Shown: positions 1 to 9,276, counted from the first letter of the stretch. The stretch is DNA of 35,179 nt from Clostridiales bacterium (GCA_012841525.1 DUUO01000046.1:1-35179); one strand, 5' to 3'. The notes: generated by a model not told the origin, from the sequence alone. A program made the numbers and translations.

Positions 1-722
1 AAATTAGGTTCTTCAGCATCAGGCATTGTAATTTCCGCCTCAACTGTTGCATCATCTATTTCTGATACTAATTTTCCATCTTTGATATAAATAAGCTTTG
101 AAGAAAACTGTGCATTTTCTTTGTTATGTGTTACTTGCACTATCGTTGTTTTATGTTCTTTATTAATTTTATGTAAAAGCAACATTATTTCATGACCAGT
201 TTTACTATCTAAATTTCCAGTGGGTTCATCTAAAAACAAGATTTCTGGTTTAAATATCATTCCCCTTGCAATTGCAACTCGCTGCTGCTCTCCACCTGAT
301 AACTTAGAAGGAAGTCTATTGGCATATAGTTTTATTCCAAGATCTTTCATCAAAGCATCTACATTTGCTTCCATTTCTTTTGTGATCTTTCCATTTAATA
401 TAAGCGGGAGCATGATATTTTCTTTTACAGTCATATATGGGACCAAGTTAAAAAATTGAAAAACATAGCCTAATTTTGTTCGTCTCAAAATTGCTAATTC
501 TTTTTCAGTTACATTTGATAAATTTACTCCATCTAAATAAACAGTTCCACTTGTTGGCTTATCAATTCCTGCTAAAATTGTAAGTAATGTAGATTTACCA
601 GAACCTGATGGACCAAGTATTGAAACAAAGTCACCTTTGTTTATTTCCAATGAAACATCATCAAGAACTTTTACATTTTCAACAAATTCTTTTGTTAAAT
701 TTTCTGCTTTTACTAATACCAT
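1..722 (-). CDS. ABC transporter ATP-binding protein, LolD/MacB type (3' end cut by window edge)
   Basis: The reverse strand is open from an ATG at 722 to the left edge, giving 240 codons. The nucleotide-binding domain is complete: Walker A GPSGSGKST (residues 37-45), Q-loop Gln89 in FQFFNLVPYMT, signature LSGGEQQ (141-147), Walker B ILFLDE (161-166, Glu166) and H-loop His199. The combination LSGGEQQRVAIARG and DEPTGNLDS is typical of the LolD/MacB/FtsE-like ATPases that pair with FtsX-fold permeases for export, lipoprotein handling or peptide stress responses. After residue 222 the chain becomes acidic (EIDDATVEAE), an extension beyond the usual end. The start is supported by a GGAG site a few bases upstream. 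The membrane-anchored gene upstream (867-2429) may be its partner; a permease is expected beyond the left edge (inference). Substrate is unknown. Confidence 0.93.
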   Translation of the reverse strand, partial: MVLVKAENLTKEFVENVKVLDDVSLEINKGDFVSILGPSGSGKSTLLTILAGIDKPTSGTVYLDGVNLSNVTEKELAILRRTKLGYVFQFFNLVPYMTVKENIMLPLILNGKITKEMEANVDALMKDLGIKLYANRLPSKLSGGEQQRVAIARGMIFKPEILFLDEPTGNLDSKTGHEIMLLLHKINKEHKTTIVQVTHNKENAQFSSKLIYIKDGKLVSEIDDATVEAEITMPDAEEPN

Positions 723-866
723 ATTTAACTCCACAAATTATTTTATTTATACTTTATAAGATACGCTAGAGCAAATCACTGCAATTATTTTTTCTGTTTT
801 TATTATTCAATTTTTCATATGTATTAAACATACATAGTTAATATATAATTTGCTTTATTATCAAAT

Positions 867-2429
867 TTACATAATAGAAAAATCAACACTAGACATAAGT
901 AAAATATATGAATTTACATATACCTCTAATACAACATTTACAAACAAAATACCTACAAAGTCTGTTGTTCCTTCTAAATATGAAAAGTCATAATCTCTAT
1001 ATTTTTCCATAATTTTATCTAGTTCCAATCTATCATTTGGTGGCATATTGTTAAATGCTTCCAAAGTATCAATATCTTTTGACACTTTTGCCATTTGTTC
1101 AATATCTTTTAGTAAATCATCTAATTTTTCACTAACATCTAAAAGATATGCCTGTTTATCTTCTTCTGTTGGTAAACCATTTCTAAAGCTTTTATTAATT
1201 GTTAAGATACTTGCAAGATTTTCAACTATTTTTTCATTGGTATCAAAACTAGACTCTTTTTTTGTTGCTTCAAGTCCTCGTTGAATTTGATTAGCAAACA
1301 TGCCATATGCAATTTTTTCATATTTATCTCTATTTATTTCATACTTATCAGAAAATTTTGCAAAATTTTCAAAACTCAAATTTTTAACTTCTAATAGAAT
1401 ATTTTTTGTTAAATAAAGTACAAATTTTACAGAATCTCTTGAGGAATTGATTATTTTCTTTAACTCTTTAATATCATCTACCATTTGAATTAAATCTTCT
1501 TCGCTTGGTTTATTTTCCATCTCTTCAAAATTTTTCTCAAGCTCTTCAATGTTTTCATCACTGAAAATGTTAAAAGGATCTTCTGGGACCAATATATCTA
1601 CCAAAGTGTCAATGCCTAATGTATCAATTATTTTTTCTAAATCGCTTCCTGTTTGATACAATAACTCAGCAATCATTCTAGCGTCTGTTAAGCGTCCGCC
1701 TTCATCTAAAAAATTCTTTGTTAATTGTAAAGAGAAAAGCACATCGACAAACAATGTGGAAAAACTTTTTTCTCCAAGTTTTTCAAATTGTGTTTTTACA
1801 TTTTCCGTACTGAAATACAAAACTGAATAATAGCCAAGCTTACCAATTTCATGAAGCGTAATGTTTGTTTCTTGCATAATTTCATTTATTATGTCTCTAT
1901 ATAGTTCTACTTCGAAAAATTTATACATATTCCCTTCAGGATCAAAAATTGTTTCCATGACTGGTTTGCCATCTTCATCAAACACCAAATTACCATCTTC
2001 ATCTTTTTTTTGAACTTCTGAAAACATCATTTCAAAAATCATAGCAAGATCAGATTTTCCATCTTCTTTTTCCCGTGCTTTTTTCAGTAGATAGTCACTA
2101 AATTTATCAAGCTTATCACTAGAAATTTGTGCAGATTGAAAAATTGCTAGAAACGAATCAGTAATTAAACGAAAATTTGTTGTTGCACCTTTTGGTACAC
2201 CAATTGCTTTTCGCAAATAAGTATCAAAATTTTGTTTAAATGTAGTGACGCTTTTATCTGGATATATAAGTTTGGGGGCATTATCTAAAGTTTCTGCTGT
2301 CATAGTTCCTATTGGCTTTTCTCCACCAATTTTTGTAACTAAAACTATGCCAGTAATTAAAGATATAACTAGCAATGAAACTAAAGTTATTTTTAAAATT
2401 TTAAATGCCCTTTCGCGTTTTAAATTCAT
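867..2429 (-). CDS. Membrane-anchored protein of unknown function, upstream of an ABC ATPase
   Basis: Not recognised. The ATG at 2429 (MNLKRERAFK) gives 520 residues; an in-frame TTG at 2444 would add five but has no ribosome binding site. A basic start is followed by one hydrophobic segment at about residues 10-33 (ITLVSLLVISLITGIVLV), so the bulk is probably outside the membrane. The body is rich in Lys, Glu and Asp and looks mainly helical, with an acidic hairpin-like stretch (DEDGNLVFDEDGKPV) near residues 150-165 and a hydrophobic stretch (FVGILFVNVVLEVYV) near the C-terminus that could be a second membrane or packing segment. No catalytic motif is visible. It lies 144 bp upstream of the ABC ATPase on the same strand and may be an accessory or substrate-binding subunit; that is inference from position only. 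No Shine-Dalgarno sequence precedes either start. Confidence 0.75.
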   Translation of the reverse strand: MNLKRERAFKILKITLVSLLVISLITGIVLVTKIGGEKPIGTMTAETLDNAPKLIYPDKSVTTFKQNFDTYLRKAIGVPKGATTNFRLITDSFLAIFQSAQISSDKLDKFSDYLLKKAREKEDGKSDLAMIFEMMFSEVQKKDEDGNLVFDEDGKPVMETIFDPEGNMYKFFEVELYRDIINEIMQETNITLHEIGKLGYYSVLYFSTENVKTQFEKLGEKSFSTLFVDVLFSLQLTKNFLDEGGRLTDARMIAELLYQTGSDLEKIIDTLGIDTLVDILVPEDPFNIFSDENIEELEKNFEEMENKPSEEDLIQMVDDIKELKKIINSSRDSVKFVLYLTKNILLEVKNLSFENFAKFSDKYEINRDKYEKIAYGMFANQIQRGLEATKKESSFDTNEKIVENLASILTINKSFRNGLPTEEDKQAYLLDVSEKLDDLLKDIEQMAKVSKDIDTLEAFNNMPPNDRLELDKIMEKYRDYDFSYLEGTTDFVGILFVNVVLEVYVNSYILLMSSVDFSIM

Positions 2430-2435
2430 ATTAAA

Positions 2436-2464
2436 ATTATACAATTTAAGGGATATATAAGCAA
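2436..2464 (-). promoter_or_regulatory. Candidate promoter overlapping the start of the 867-2429 gene
   Basis: On the minus strand a perfect TATAAT (2441-2436) sits only about 6 bases before the ATG at 2429, with a weak TTGCTT (2464-2459) 17 bp upstream. If used, transcription would begin at or next to the start codon, giving a leaderless mRNA. This fits the absence of any Shine-Dalgarno sequence there. AT-richness makes a chance match possible. Confidence 0.3.
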
Positions 2465-2683
2465 TAAATATAAAATTTCTTATTTTATTTTCAAGATACT
2501 TTCAAAATATAAACTTAGATTCCAAGTAAAAATGTTTAAACTGTAATAAAAAGTGTTAGTTAACTAAAATTTTAGGGTATATTAAAGGACACATATCAAT
2601 GCTTATAGTAATGAGTGTTTTGGCAAGTTTTATGTATTAACTTTCACAAATACCTAGTTTTCTTTAAAATATTATCTATACAG

Positions 2684-2713
2684 TTGTTAAATAAGGCTTC
2701 TATGTGGTAAAAT
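2684..2713 (+). promoter_or_regulatory. leuS promoter, extended -10 type
   Basis: TTGTTA (2684-2689), an 18-bp spacer, then TAAAAT (2708-2713) preceded by TG plus one base (TGGTAAAAT). This is an extended -10 sigma-A promoter about 42 bp before the leuS ATG. The same TGnTAAAAT pattern appears before gap and the alpha-glucosidase gene. Confidence 0.55.
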
Positions 2714-2755
2714 TTTTATAATTTATGAGCAATTTTGTGGTTTAGAGGTGTAAAA

Positions 2756-5158
2756 ATGGCAAAATCGTATGATTCCAAGAAAACAGAAAAAAAATGGCAA
2801 AATTATTGGTATGATAATCACGTATTTGATGTTAAAGAAGATCCATCAAAACCTAAATTTTATGGACTTGTGGAATTTCCATATCCTAGTGGAGCGGGCC
2901 TACATGTTGGCCATGTAAGAGCTTTTTCTTCACTTGAAATAGTTTCCAGGAAAAAAAGATTAGAAGGTTATAATGTGTTATTCCCAATGGGCTATGATGC
3001 TTTTGGACTTCCAACTGAAAATTATGCCATACAAACAAAAACACATCCTAGAATTGTAACTGATAGAAATATTAAGCATTTTACAGAACAATTAAAATCA
3101 CTTGGATTTAGTTTTTCTTGGGATAGAGTTGTAGATACTACAGATCCAAATTATTACAAATGGACACAATGGATTTTCTTGCAACTTTTCAAAAAAGGAC
3201 TTGCATATAAATCTACTACCCTAGTTAATTTTTGCCCTAGCTGTAATGTCGTTTTAGCAAACGAAGAAAGCCAACAAGGTGTTTGTGATAGATGTGGAAC
3301 ATCAGTTGTACAAAAAGAAAAAGATGTTTGGTTTTTAAAAATACGAGATTATGCTGAAAGACTTTTAGATGGACTAAACCATGTAAACTTTCCAGAAAGA
3401 ATTAAAGTTGAACAACAAAATTGGATTGGAAAATCAACTGGAGCAATAGTTACTTTCCCTTTAGAAATTGAAGATAAAAAATTATCAGTTGATGTCTTTA
3501 CAACAAGACCAGATACAATTTATGGTGCAACATTTATGGTTTTGGCACCAGAGCATCCAATAATAAAAGATAATATTGAAGCATTTAATAACTCCGAAGA
3601 AATAATTAAGTATCAAGAAAGTGCCCTCTCTAAAAAAGAATTTGATAGAGTACAAGTAAATAAAGATAAGACTGGAATTTTAGTTGAAGGTCTTATGGCA
3701 ATTAATCCAATAACAAAAAAGACAATTCCTGTATTTACAGCAGATTATGTAATGATGGATTATGGCACAGGTGCAATTATGGGTGTTCCAGCACACGATC
3801 AAAGAGACTGGGATTTTGCCAAAAAATTCAATATACCAATTATTGAAGTCATCAAAGGAAATGTCGATGTCAACAAAGAACCATATTGTGCAAAAGAAGG
3901 CGAAGGAATACTTGTAAATTCACCATTAATAAATGGTTTAACTGTACCAAAAGCAATTGAAAAAATAATTAATGAGATGCAAAAATTGAAAGTTGGGTAT
4001 CCTAAAGTCGATTATAAAATGAAAGACTGGGCTTTTAATAGGCAACGTTATTGGGGTGAACCAATACCAATAATTAACTGTCCAAAATGCGGACAAGTAC
4101 CAATGGATGAAAAAGATTTACCATTAGAATTACCATATTTAGAAGATTTTTCACCAAGTGATGAAGCTCTTTCACCTTTAGCAAAATGTACAGATTGGGT
4201 AAATACAACATGTCCAAAATGCGGAGGAAAAGCAACTAGAGAAACCGATACTATGCCTCAATGGGCAGGTAGTAGCTGGTATTTTTTAAGGTATCAAAGT
4301 CCTAATGATGATAAGCATGTAGTTGATCCTGAAGCATATAAATATTGGGGACAAGTTGACTGGTATAACGGGGGTATGGAACACGTAACCAGACACTTAA
4401 TTTATTCTAGATTTTGGAACCAATTTTTATATGATATTGGTGTTGTTACAAATGAAGAACCTTATCTTAGAAGATCTATGCAAGGCTTAATTTTAGGTGC
4501 AGATGGAGAAAAAATGAGCAAATCTCTTGGCAATGTTGTCAATCCTGATGATGTTATCAATGAATTTGGCGCTGATGTTTTGAGAACTTTCATATTATTT
4601 ATAGGTGATTATGAAAAACCTGCTCCATGGTCAGAAGATGGAATAAAAGGAAGTGATAGATTTATTAAAAGACTTTGGAATTTACAAGACTATCTTGTAG
4701 ATGATTGTGATACTTCAGATGTAAATCTTGATGTAGTTATTAAAAAAGTTTCTGATGATATTGAATCTTGTAAATTTAACACCGCTATAGCAGCAATTAT
4801 GGAAACAGTTAATGCGTTTTATTCAAGAGGTAAAGTTACTAAAGATGAATATCTTACAGTATGCAAACTGGTTTACCCTATTGCTCCACATATTACTAGC
4901 GAAATTTACAATATTTTGACTGGAGAATATATTGAACAATCCTCATGGCCAAAATTTGATCCTAAAAATCTAATTGAAGATTCTATTGAAATTCCAGTGC
5001 AAATTTTAGGAAAAGTAAGAGGAAAAGTTAATATTAAAACTGATTCCACTGAAGAAGAAGTTGTGGAAAAAGTAAAAGAACTTGGTTTACTTGATGGCAA
5101 AAAAATTATAAAAATTATATATGTTAAAAATAGAATAATTAACTTTATTGCAAAATAA
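2756..5158 (+). CDS. leuS: Leucyl-tRNA synthetase
   Basis: Class I aminoacyl-tRNA synthetase that charges tRNA-Leu with leucine in the cytosol. At 800 residues it matches the bacterial family. The ATP-binding HIGH motif appears as HVGH (residues 50-53) within YPSGAGLHVGH, and KMSKS is at 586-590 within GEKMSKSLGN. The editing domain lies between them (TTRPDTIYGATF, then GTGAIMGVPAHDQRDWDFA with the conserved post-transfer-editing Asp). Two Cys pairs form zinc-ribbon-like knuckles (CPSCN...CDRCG; CPKCG...CPKCG). The start is the ATG at 2756 because an AGAGGTG site lies just upstream; an in-frame TTG at 2735 precedes that site and is unlikely. The gene is alone, with its own promoter and terminator. 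Confidence 0.98.
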   Translation: MAKSYDSKKTEKKWQNYWYDNHVFDVKEDPSKPKFYGLVEFPYPSGAGLHVGHVRAFSSLEIVSRKKRLEGYNVLFPMGYDAFGLPTENYAIQTKTHPRIVTDRNIKHFTEQLKSLGFSFSWDRVVDTTDPNYYKWTQWIFLQLFKKGLAYKSTTLVNFCPSCNVVLANEESQQGVCDRCGTSVVQKEKDVWFLKIRDYAERLLDGLNHVNFPERIKVEQQNWIGKSTGAIVTFPLEIEDKKLSVDVFTTRPDTIYGATFMVLAPEHPIIKDNIEAFNNSEEIIKYQESALSKKEFDRVQVNKDKTGILVEGLMAINPITKKTIPVFTADYVMMDYGTGAIMGVPAHDQRDWDFAKKFNIPIIEVIKGNVDVNKEPYCAKEGEGILVNSPLINGLTVPKAIEKIINEMQKLKVGYPKVDYKMKDWAFNRQRYWGEPIPIINCPKCGQVPMDEKDLPLELPYLEDFSPSDEALSPLAKCTDWVNTTCPKCGGKATRETDTMPQWAGSSWYFLRYQSPNDDKHVVDPEAYKYWGQVDWYNGGMEHVTRHLIYSRFWNQFLYDIGVVTNEEPYLRRSMQGLILGADGEKMSKSLGNVVNPDDVINEFGADVLRTFILFIGDYEKPAPWSEDGIKGSDRFIKRLWNLQDYLVDDCDTSDVNLDVVIKKVSDDIESCKFNTAIAAIMETVNAFYSRGKVTKDEYLTVCKLVYPIAPHITSEIYNILTGEYIEQSSWPKFDPKNLIEDSIEIPVQILGKVRGKVNIKTDSTEEEVVEKVKELGLLDGKKIIKIIYVKNRIINFIAK

Positions 5159-5251
5159 AAGAAAAACAACACAATAATTAAACATAAAGTTTACAAATTG
5201 AAAAGAGTTTTTTCATAATAAGTTTAACAATAGATACAATTTTTAAACTTT

Positions 5252-5282
5252 AAAGGCTTTTATACAAATAGAAGCCTTTTTT
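5252..5282 (+). terminator. leuS intrinsic terminator
   Basis: An 8-bp stem AAAGGCTT (5252-5259) with AAGCCTTT (5272-5279), extendable by TA/TA inside, ending in a T run to 5282. It lies about 95 bp after the leuS stop and just before the gap promoter. Confidence 0.85.
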
Positions 5283-5284
5283 AG

Positions 5285-5314
5285 TTGCGAATTTGATATT
5301 GCAAGTGCTAAAAT
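5285..5314 (+). promoter_or_regulatory. gap promoter, extended -10 type
   Basis: TTGCGA (5285-5290), an 18-bp spacer, then TAAAAT (5309-5314) preceded by TGC, so an extended -10 TGCTAAAAT. It begins within 3 bp of the upstream terminator's T run, giving about 30 bp of leader before the gap ribosome binding site. Confidence 0.6.
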
Positions 5315-5349
5315 GATTAAGAAATTAAATTTATTGGAGGATTATATAC

Positions 5350-6369
5350 ATGGCAAAAAATGTAAGAGTAGCAATTAACGGTTTCGGAAGAATTGGTCGT
5401 TTGGCATTTAGAGAAATGTTTGACGCACCAGGATATGAAGTTGTTGCAATTAATGATTTAACAGATGCAAAAATGCTTGCGCACCTATTAAAGTACGATT
5501 CAGCACAAGGAAGATACAAGCTAGCAAAAACTGTTAAAGCAAAAGACGGAGCAATCGAAGTAAATGGTAAAGAAATTCCAATTTTCGCAAAAGCAAATGC
5601 TGCAGAATTACCATGGAAAGAACTAGATGTTGACATGGTTTTAGAATGCACAGGTTTTTATACCTCAAAAGCAAAATCACAAGCTCATATTGATGCTGGT
5701 GCTAAAAAAGTTATTATTTCTGCACCTGCAGGAAATGATTTACCAACAATAGTATTTTCAGTTAATGAAAAAACTCTAAAAGCATCAGATACAATAATAT
5801 CTGCTGCATCATGCACAACAAACTGTCTTGCTCCAATGGCTTATACACTACATAAGTTTGCAAATATCGAAAATGGATTGATGACAACCATTCACTCATA
5901 CACTGGTGATCAAATGGTTTTAGACGGTCCACATAGAAAAGGTGATTTACGTAGAGCAAGAGCTGCAGCTATCAACGTTGTTCCAAATACCACAGGTGCA
6001 GCAAAAGCAATTGGTCTTGTTATTCCAGAACTAGCAGGTAAATTAGATGGTTCTGCACAAAGAGTTCCAACTCCTACAGGTTCATTAACAGAATTAACAG
6101 CAGTATGTTCAAAAGCAGTTACAAGTGATGAAGTTAATGCAGCTATGAAGGCAGTAGAAAGTGATAGCTATGGCTATACAGATGAACCAATCGTTTCATC
6201 AGATATTATTGGAATTACAGAAGGATCTTTATTTGATGCAACACAAACAAAAGTTATGTCACTTGCTGATGGAAAATCTTTAGTAAAGGTTGTTAGCTGG
6301 TATGATAATGAACAAAGTTATGTAAGCCAAATGGTTCGTACAATTAAATACTTTGCAAATTTGAAATAA
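5350..6369 (+). CDS. gap: Glyceraldehyde-3-phosphate dehydrogenase, phosphorylating, NAD type
   Basis: Converts glyceraldehyde-3-phosphate, NAD and phosphate to 1,3-bisphosphoglycerate in glycolysis. At 339 residues it is normal length. The Rossmann motif GFGRIG (11-16) is followed by Asp36 in INDLTD, which favours NAD over NADP. The active site [12 protein letters not shown] places the nucleophile at Cys155, with the partner His182 in TIHSYTGDQ. The conserved [12 protein letters not shown] and WYDNE segments are present. A strong TTGGAGG site precedes the ATG. It is a single-gene unit, separated from the pgk-tpiA-gpmI cluster found elsewhere in this window, and no CggR-like repressor gene lies beside it. 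Confidence 0.98.
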   Translation: MAKNVRVAINGFGRIGRLAFREMFDAPGYEVVAINDLTDAKMLAHLLKYDSAQGRYKLAKTVKAKDGAIEVNGKEIPIFAKANAAELPWKELDVDMVLECTGFYTSKAKSQAHIDAGAKKVIISAPAGNDLPTIVFSVNEKTLKASDTIISAASCTTNCLAPMAYTLHKFANIENGLMTTIHSYTGDQMVLDGPHRKGDLRRARAAAINVVPNTTGAAKAIGLVIPELAGKLDGSAQRVPTPTGSLTELTAVCSKAVTSDEVNAAMKAVESDSYGYTDEPIVSSDIIGITEGSLFDATQTKVMSLADGKSLVKVVSWYDNEQSYVSQMVRTIKYFANLK

Positions 6370-6392
6370 GACTAAAACAATCAAAACATTAG

Positions 6393-6426
6393 AAAGGCTA
6401 TTAAAGTTTTAATAGCCTTTTTTTTA
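6393..6426 (+). terminator. gap intrinsic terminator
   Basis: Long perfect inverted repeat AAAGGCTATTAAA / TTTAATAGCCTTT (6393-6420) followed by a T run to 6425, about 25 bp after the gap stop. Confidence 0.92.
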
Positions 6427-6550
6427 TTTAAAAACAAAAAGGTCGTTTTTTGTATTACCCCCCTATTTATAAAATTTACAAAAAATTGAAAACAACACAA
6501 TTTTTGTATCACTCCATATAATTTGCTGCCTCACATATAAATTTAAAGCC

Positions 6551-6580
6551 AAAAAAATTGCCAGACAGTATCTCTGGCAA
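6551..6580 (-). terminator. Intrinsic terminator of the GH13 alpha-glucosidase gene
   Basis: On the minus strand TTGCCAGA (6580-6573) pairs with TCTGGCAA (6565-6558) around a 7-base loop, followed by a run of seven T (6557-6551). It lies about 50 bp after the gene's TGA stop. The rest of 6427-6550 holds nothing I can name. Confidence 0.9.
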
Positions 6581-6630
6581 CTCTTTTAATCTTAAATAAA
6601 TTTTAATTTTTCTTTATTTTAATTTTTATC

Positions 6631-8325
6631 TCATTGTTCTTCAACAGTATTATCCATTTCGTATATAACTGCCTCATAAACACCAAGTCTTATTGCATCG
6701 CCTAAGATTTCATCTTGCTTTGCATAATTACTCATTACTAGTTTTGCACCCTTAAATCCTAGCAAATCTACATTTACATTTATTGATTCTTCTTTGAAGT
6801 TACAAATTACTAAATATTTTTTATGCTCTAGTGCTCTTTCAAAGCAATAGATTTTTTTGCTATTTGGGAAATATTCAACAAAACTACCATCTCTTATAAC
6901 TTCATTTCCTTTTCTAAATGCTATTAATTTTTTGTAAAAATTCAATTCAGAATTAGGATTTTTTTGTTGATCTGCAACATTTCTATCTGCAAAATTTGGA
7001 TTTATTTTCATCCAAGGTGTTCCAGTTGTAAATCCTGCATTTGGTCCAGATGTCCATTGCATTGGAGTTCTTGCATTATCTCTTGCCCTTTTTGCTAAAA
7101 CTTTTCTTGCAATTGGCATTATAGGTCTAAAATATTTTTTAACCATTTCAAAAACTTTAATAGATGCAATATCTTGATATTCCTCATCTTTTAATTTAAT
7201 ATTGCTCATTCCTATTTCTTGACCTTGATAAACATAAGGTGTACCTCTTAACATCATATATGAAACTGCAAGCATTTGAGCAAGTTGTTTTTTGTATATG
7301 CCGCCATTACCATATCTGCTGACACTTCTTGGTTGGTCATGATTTTCATAATATAGTGTAGGCCAACAATCTGCTGGAAGTTCTTGCCAAGCACGTTGTA
7401 CCTTTTTGAATTTTTTCAAGTTAAACTTAACAGGTAAAAAATTCATTAGCATATCTACTTCCATTAGTTCAAAAGTAATCATTGTATCAAGCTCGCGTCT
7501 AGATTCTCCAATTAAATCTGGAGCATCTTTATGTCCACAGCCTATTGCTTCTGCAACAATCATTGAATCGTGTAAACCCCAGGATTTTTCAAATAATTCA
7601 TTTAAAAATTCATGAATTCGTGGCCCTAATGTAAAATGCTCATCTCCTCTTAAAACAAAATTAAACTTTCCATCTGGAAAATCTTGATTTTTAGAAATAC
7701 AAGATATTACATCACATCTAAAACCATCAACACCAAGGTTAAACCAATATTCACAAATATCAATTACTTCTTGTCTTACTTTTGGATTTTCCCAATTCAA
7801 ATCTGGTTGTTTTTTTGAATACAAATGTAAATAAAATTCATCAGTAGTTTCATCATATTCCCATGCAGATCCTGTAAATCTTGATGTCCAGTTGTTTGGA
7901 GCTTTTTTTCCTTTTTTTCCTTTACCTTTTTTCCATATATAATAATCTCTGTATGGGTTATCTAAACTTTTTTTGCTTTCTTGAAACCAAAAATGCTCAT
8001 CAGAGGTATGATTTACTACTAAATCCATAACTAACTTAATATCTCTTTTTTTCATTTCGGCCACCATTTCTTTGAAATCATCTAATGTGCCAAATTCAGG
8101 CATAATTTGCCTATAATCTGAGATATCATAACCGTTATCATCATTGGGTGATGCATAAATTGGAGACAACCAAACTGCATTTATTCCTAAATCTTGTAAG
8201 TAGTCAAGCTTTGATATTATTCCTTGTATATCTCCTATTCCATCGCCGTTACTGTCACAGAAACTACGAGGATAAATTTGATAAAAAACTGCATCTTTAT
8301 ACCATCTTGTACGTTTTGTTTCCAT
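6631..8325 (-). CDS. malL: GH13 alpha-glucosidase, probably oligo-1,6-glucosidase
   Basis: A 564-residue cytosolic (no signal peptide) glycoside hydrolase of the GH13 oligo-1,6-glucosidase group; it releases glucose from the non-reducing end of short alpha-glucans. The N-terminal strand WYKDAVFYQIYPRSF is characteristic. The nucleophile is Asp205 in GFRCDVI, the acid/base is Glu259 in VAEAIG, and the third acid is Asp330 in ENHDQPR. Region V is QPDLNWENP. In this subfamily a Val after the nucleophile (Val206 here) goes with alpha-1,6 preference and Thr with alpha-1,4, so I favour 1,6; trehalose-6-phosphate hydrolase and dextran glucosidase remain possible. A Lys/Gly-rich insertion (KKGKGKKGKK, about 132-141) is unusual. 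The GGAGG site and ATG are clear. The gene ends in TGA, rare in this window. No sugar transporter lies nearby. Confidence 0.92.
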   Translation of the reverse strand: METKRTRWYKDAVFYQIYPRSFCDSNGDGIGDIQGIISKLDYLQDLGINAVWLSPIYASPNDDNGYDISDYRQIMPEFGTLDDFKEMVAEMKKRDIKLVMDLVVNHTSDEHFWFQESKKSLDNPYRDYYIWKKGKGKKGKKAPNNWTSRFTGSAWEYDETTDEFYLHLYSKKQPDLNWENPKVRQEVIDICEYWFNLGVDGFRCDVISCISKNQDFPDGKFNFVLRGDEHFTLGPRIHEFLNELFEKSWGLHDSMIVAEAIGCGHKDAPDLIGESRRELDTMITFELMEVDMLMNFLPVKFNLKKFKKVQRAWQELPADCWPTLYYENHDQPRSVSRYGNGGIYKKQLAQMLAVSYMMLRGTPYVYQGQEIGMSNIKLKDEEYQDIASIKVFEMVKKYFRPIMPIARKVLAKRARDNARTPMQWTSGPNAGFTTGTPWMKINPNFADRNVADQQKNPNSELNFYKKLIAFRKGNEVIRDGSFVEYFPNSKKIYCFERALEHKKYLVICNFKEESINVNVDLLGFKGAKLVMSNYAKQDEILGDAIRLGVYEAVIYEMDNTVEEQ

Positions 8326-8353
8326 TTCTTTCCTCCATAAAATCTATAAAAAA

Positions 8354-8383
8354 ATTTTATCATAAATTTGCTTATAAGTTCAA
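8354..8383 (-). promoter_or_regulatory. Promoter of the GH13 alpha-glucosidase gene
   Basis: On the minus strand TTGAAC (8383-8378), an 18-bp spacer, then TAAAAT (8359-8354) preceded by TGA, an extended -10. It lies about 28 bp before the ATG, so the gene need not depend on read-through from rsmI. Confidence 0.55.
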
Positions 8384-8472
8384 TGTTTAATGCATCATAT
8401 AGCCATTTTTTTACATTTTTTTTAACTTTATAACCATAAACAACTTTTAATAAGACTTTTTATATTTTTAAT

Positions 8473-9276
8473 TTATATTTGTATCGTCAATTCATATATT
8501 CTATTTTTATTTATATCATATTTTTTTGAAAGATAAACTACTGTTTCTTTTTTAGACTTTCCTTTATTAAGTTCTGTTTTAATTAATTCTAAAATTTCAC
8601 TATCAGATAATTCTTTTTTTTCTACGGGATGAACAATTAATACAAATTCACCTTTCATATTATCAATTTCAAAATTTGATAATGAAGTTTCATATACTGT
8701 TTCATAAATTTTTGTAATTTCCTTTACTGCAGTAACCTTTCTATCACCGAGTTCTTTTAATAAAAAATTAGCAGTTTTTTCTAAATCATGTGGAGCAACA
8801 TAAAGTACTAATGGATATATACTGTTTTTAAAATTTTCTAAAATAGTCCTTTTATCCTTTTCTTTTTCAGGCAAAAAGCCTAGAAATGAGAAAGCATTAT
8901 ATTCAAGTCCCGAAATACTTATAGCACTAGTTACTGCACTAGGACCAGGAACACTTTCAACTTTGATTCCTTTATTTAGTGCTTCTTTTACTAAAATAGC
9001 ACCTGGATCACTTATTGCTGGCATGCCTGCATCACTCACTAAAGCACAATCTTGACCAGACAATATTTTTTCAACAATTTCGCCACTTTTTTGTCTTTCA
9101 GAAAATTTATGATATGAAACTAAAGGCTTATTTATATCATAGTATTTTAATAATATTTCTGTATGCTTGATATTTTCACATGCAATAAAAGAAACATTTT
9201 GCAAAATTTCAACTGCCCTAAATGTTATATCTTTTAAATTTCCAATTGGTGTTCCAACAACATATAATGTTCCCAT
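8473..9276 (-). CDS. rsmI: 16S rRNA (cytidine-1402 2'-O)-methyltransferase
   Basis: SAM-dependent methyltransferase of the tetrapyrrole-methylase fold that 2'-O-methylates C1402 in the decoding centre of 16S rRNA. At 267 residues it is a little shorter than the E. coli protein. Diagnostic motifs are GTLYVVGTPIGNLKDITFRA at the N-terminus, ACENIKHTEILL, and ALVSDAGMPAISDPG around residue 80, followed by VPGPSAVTSAISISGL. A GAGG site precedes the ATG. In B. subtilis the homologue yabC lies close to the trmN6 homologue yabB, and the same pairing is seen here (gap 148 bp), supporting both calls. The small GIY-YIG nuclease gene that sits between them in Bacillus is absent. Confidence 0.95.
   Translation of the reverse strand: MGTLYVVGTPIGNLKDITFRAVEILQNVSFIACENIKHTEILLKYYDINKPLVSYHKFSERQKSGEIVEKILSGQDCALVSDAGMPAISDPGAILVKEALNKGIKVESVPGPSAVTSAISISGLEYNAFSFLGFLPEKEKDKRTILENFKNSIYPLVLYVAPHDLEKTANFLLKELGDRKVTAVKEITKIYETVYETSLSNFEIDNMKGEFVLIVHPVEKKELSDSEILELIKTELNKGKSKKETVVYLSKKYDINKNRIYELTIQI

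Larger units (their letters stand above)
2430..2755. other. Divergent intergenic region between the membrane-anchored protein gene and leuS
   Basis: AT-rich region of about 325 bp between two divergent genes. It carries the leuS promoter (2684-2713) and the candidate leftward promoter. It also holds a perfect 12-bp palindrome, TTAGTTAACTAA (2556-2567), and an 8-bp palindrome, GTTTAAAC, about 20 bp before it; either could be an operator but no factor can be named. I looked for a T-box leader and found neither the conserved GGGTGG-ACC antiterminator element nor a terminator hairpin before leuS. Confidence 0.6.

Noticed and set aside
2460..2755. T-box leader before leuS
   Set aside because: No conserved GGGTGG-ACC element, no specifier stem and no terminator hairpin in the leader.
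2735..2755. Upstream TTG start for leuS
   Set aside because: It lies before the AGAGGTG ribosome binding site that serves the ATG at 2756, and the family N-terminus begins at that ATG.
5130..5200. Tail copy after leuS (AATAATTAA recurring about 41 bp on)
   Set aside because: Only about nine AT-rich bases match and the rest does not align.
6631..6660. TGA read as Trp (Mollicute code)
   Set aside because: Trp codons throughout are TGG, and the GH13 gene ends naturally at its TGA with a terminator close behind.
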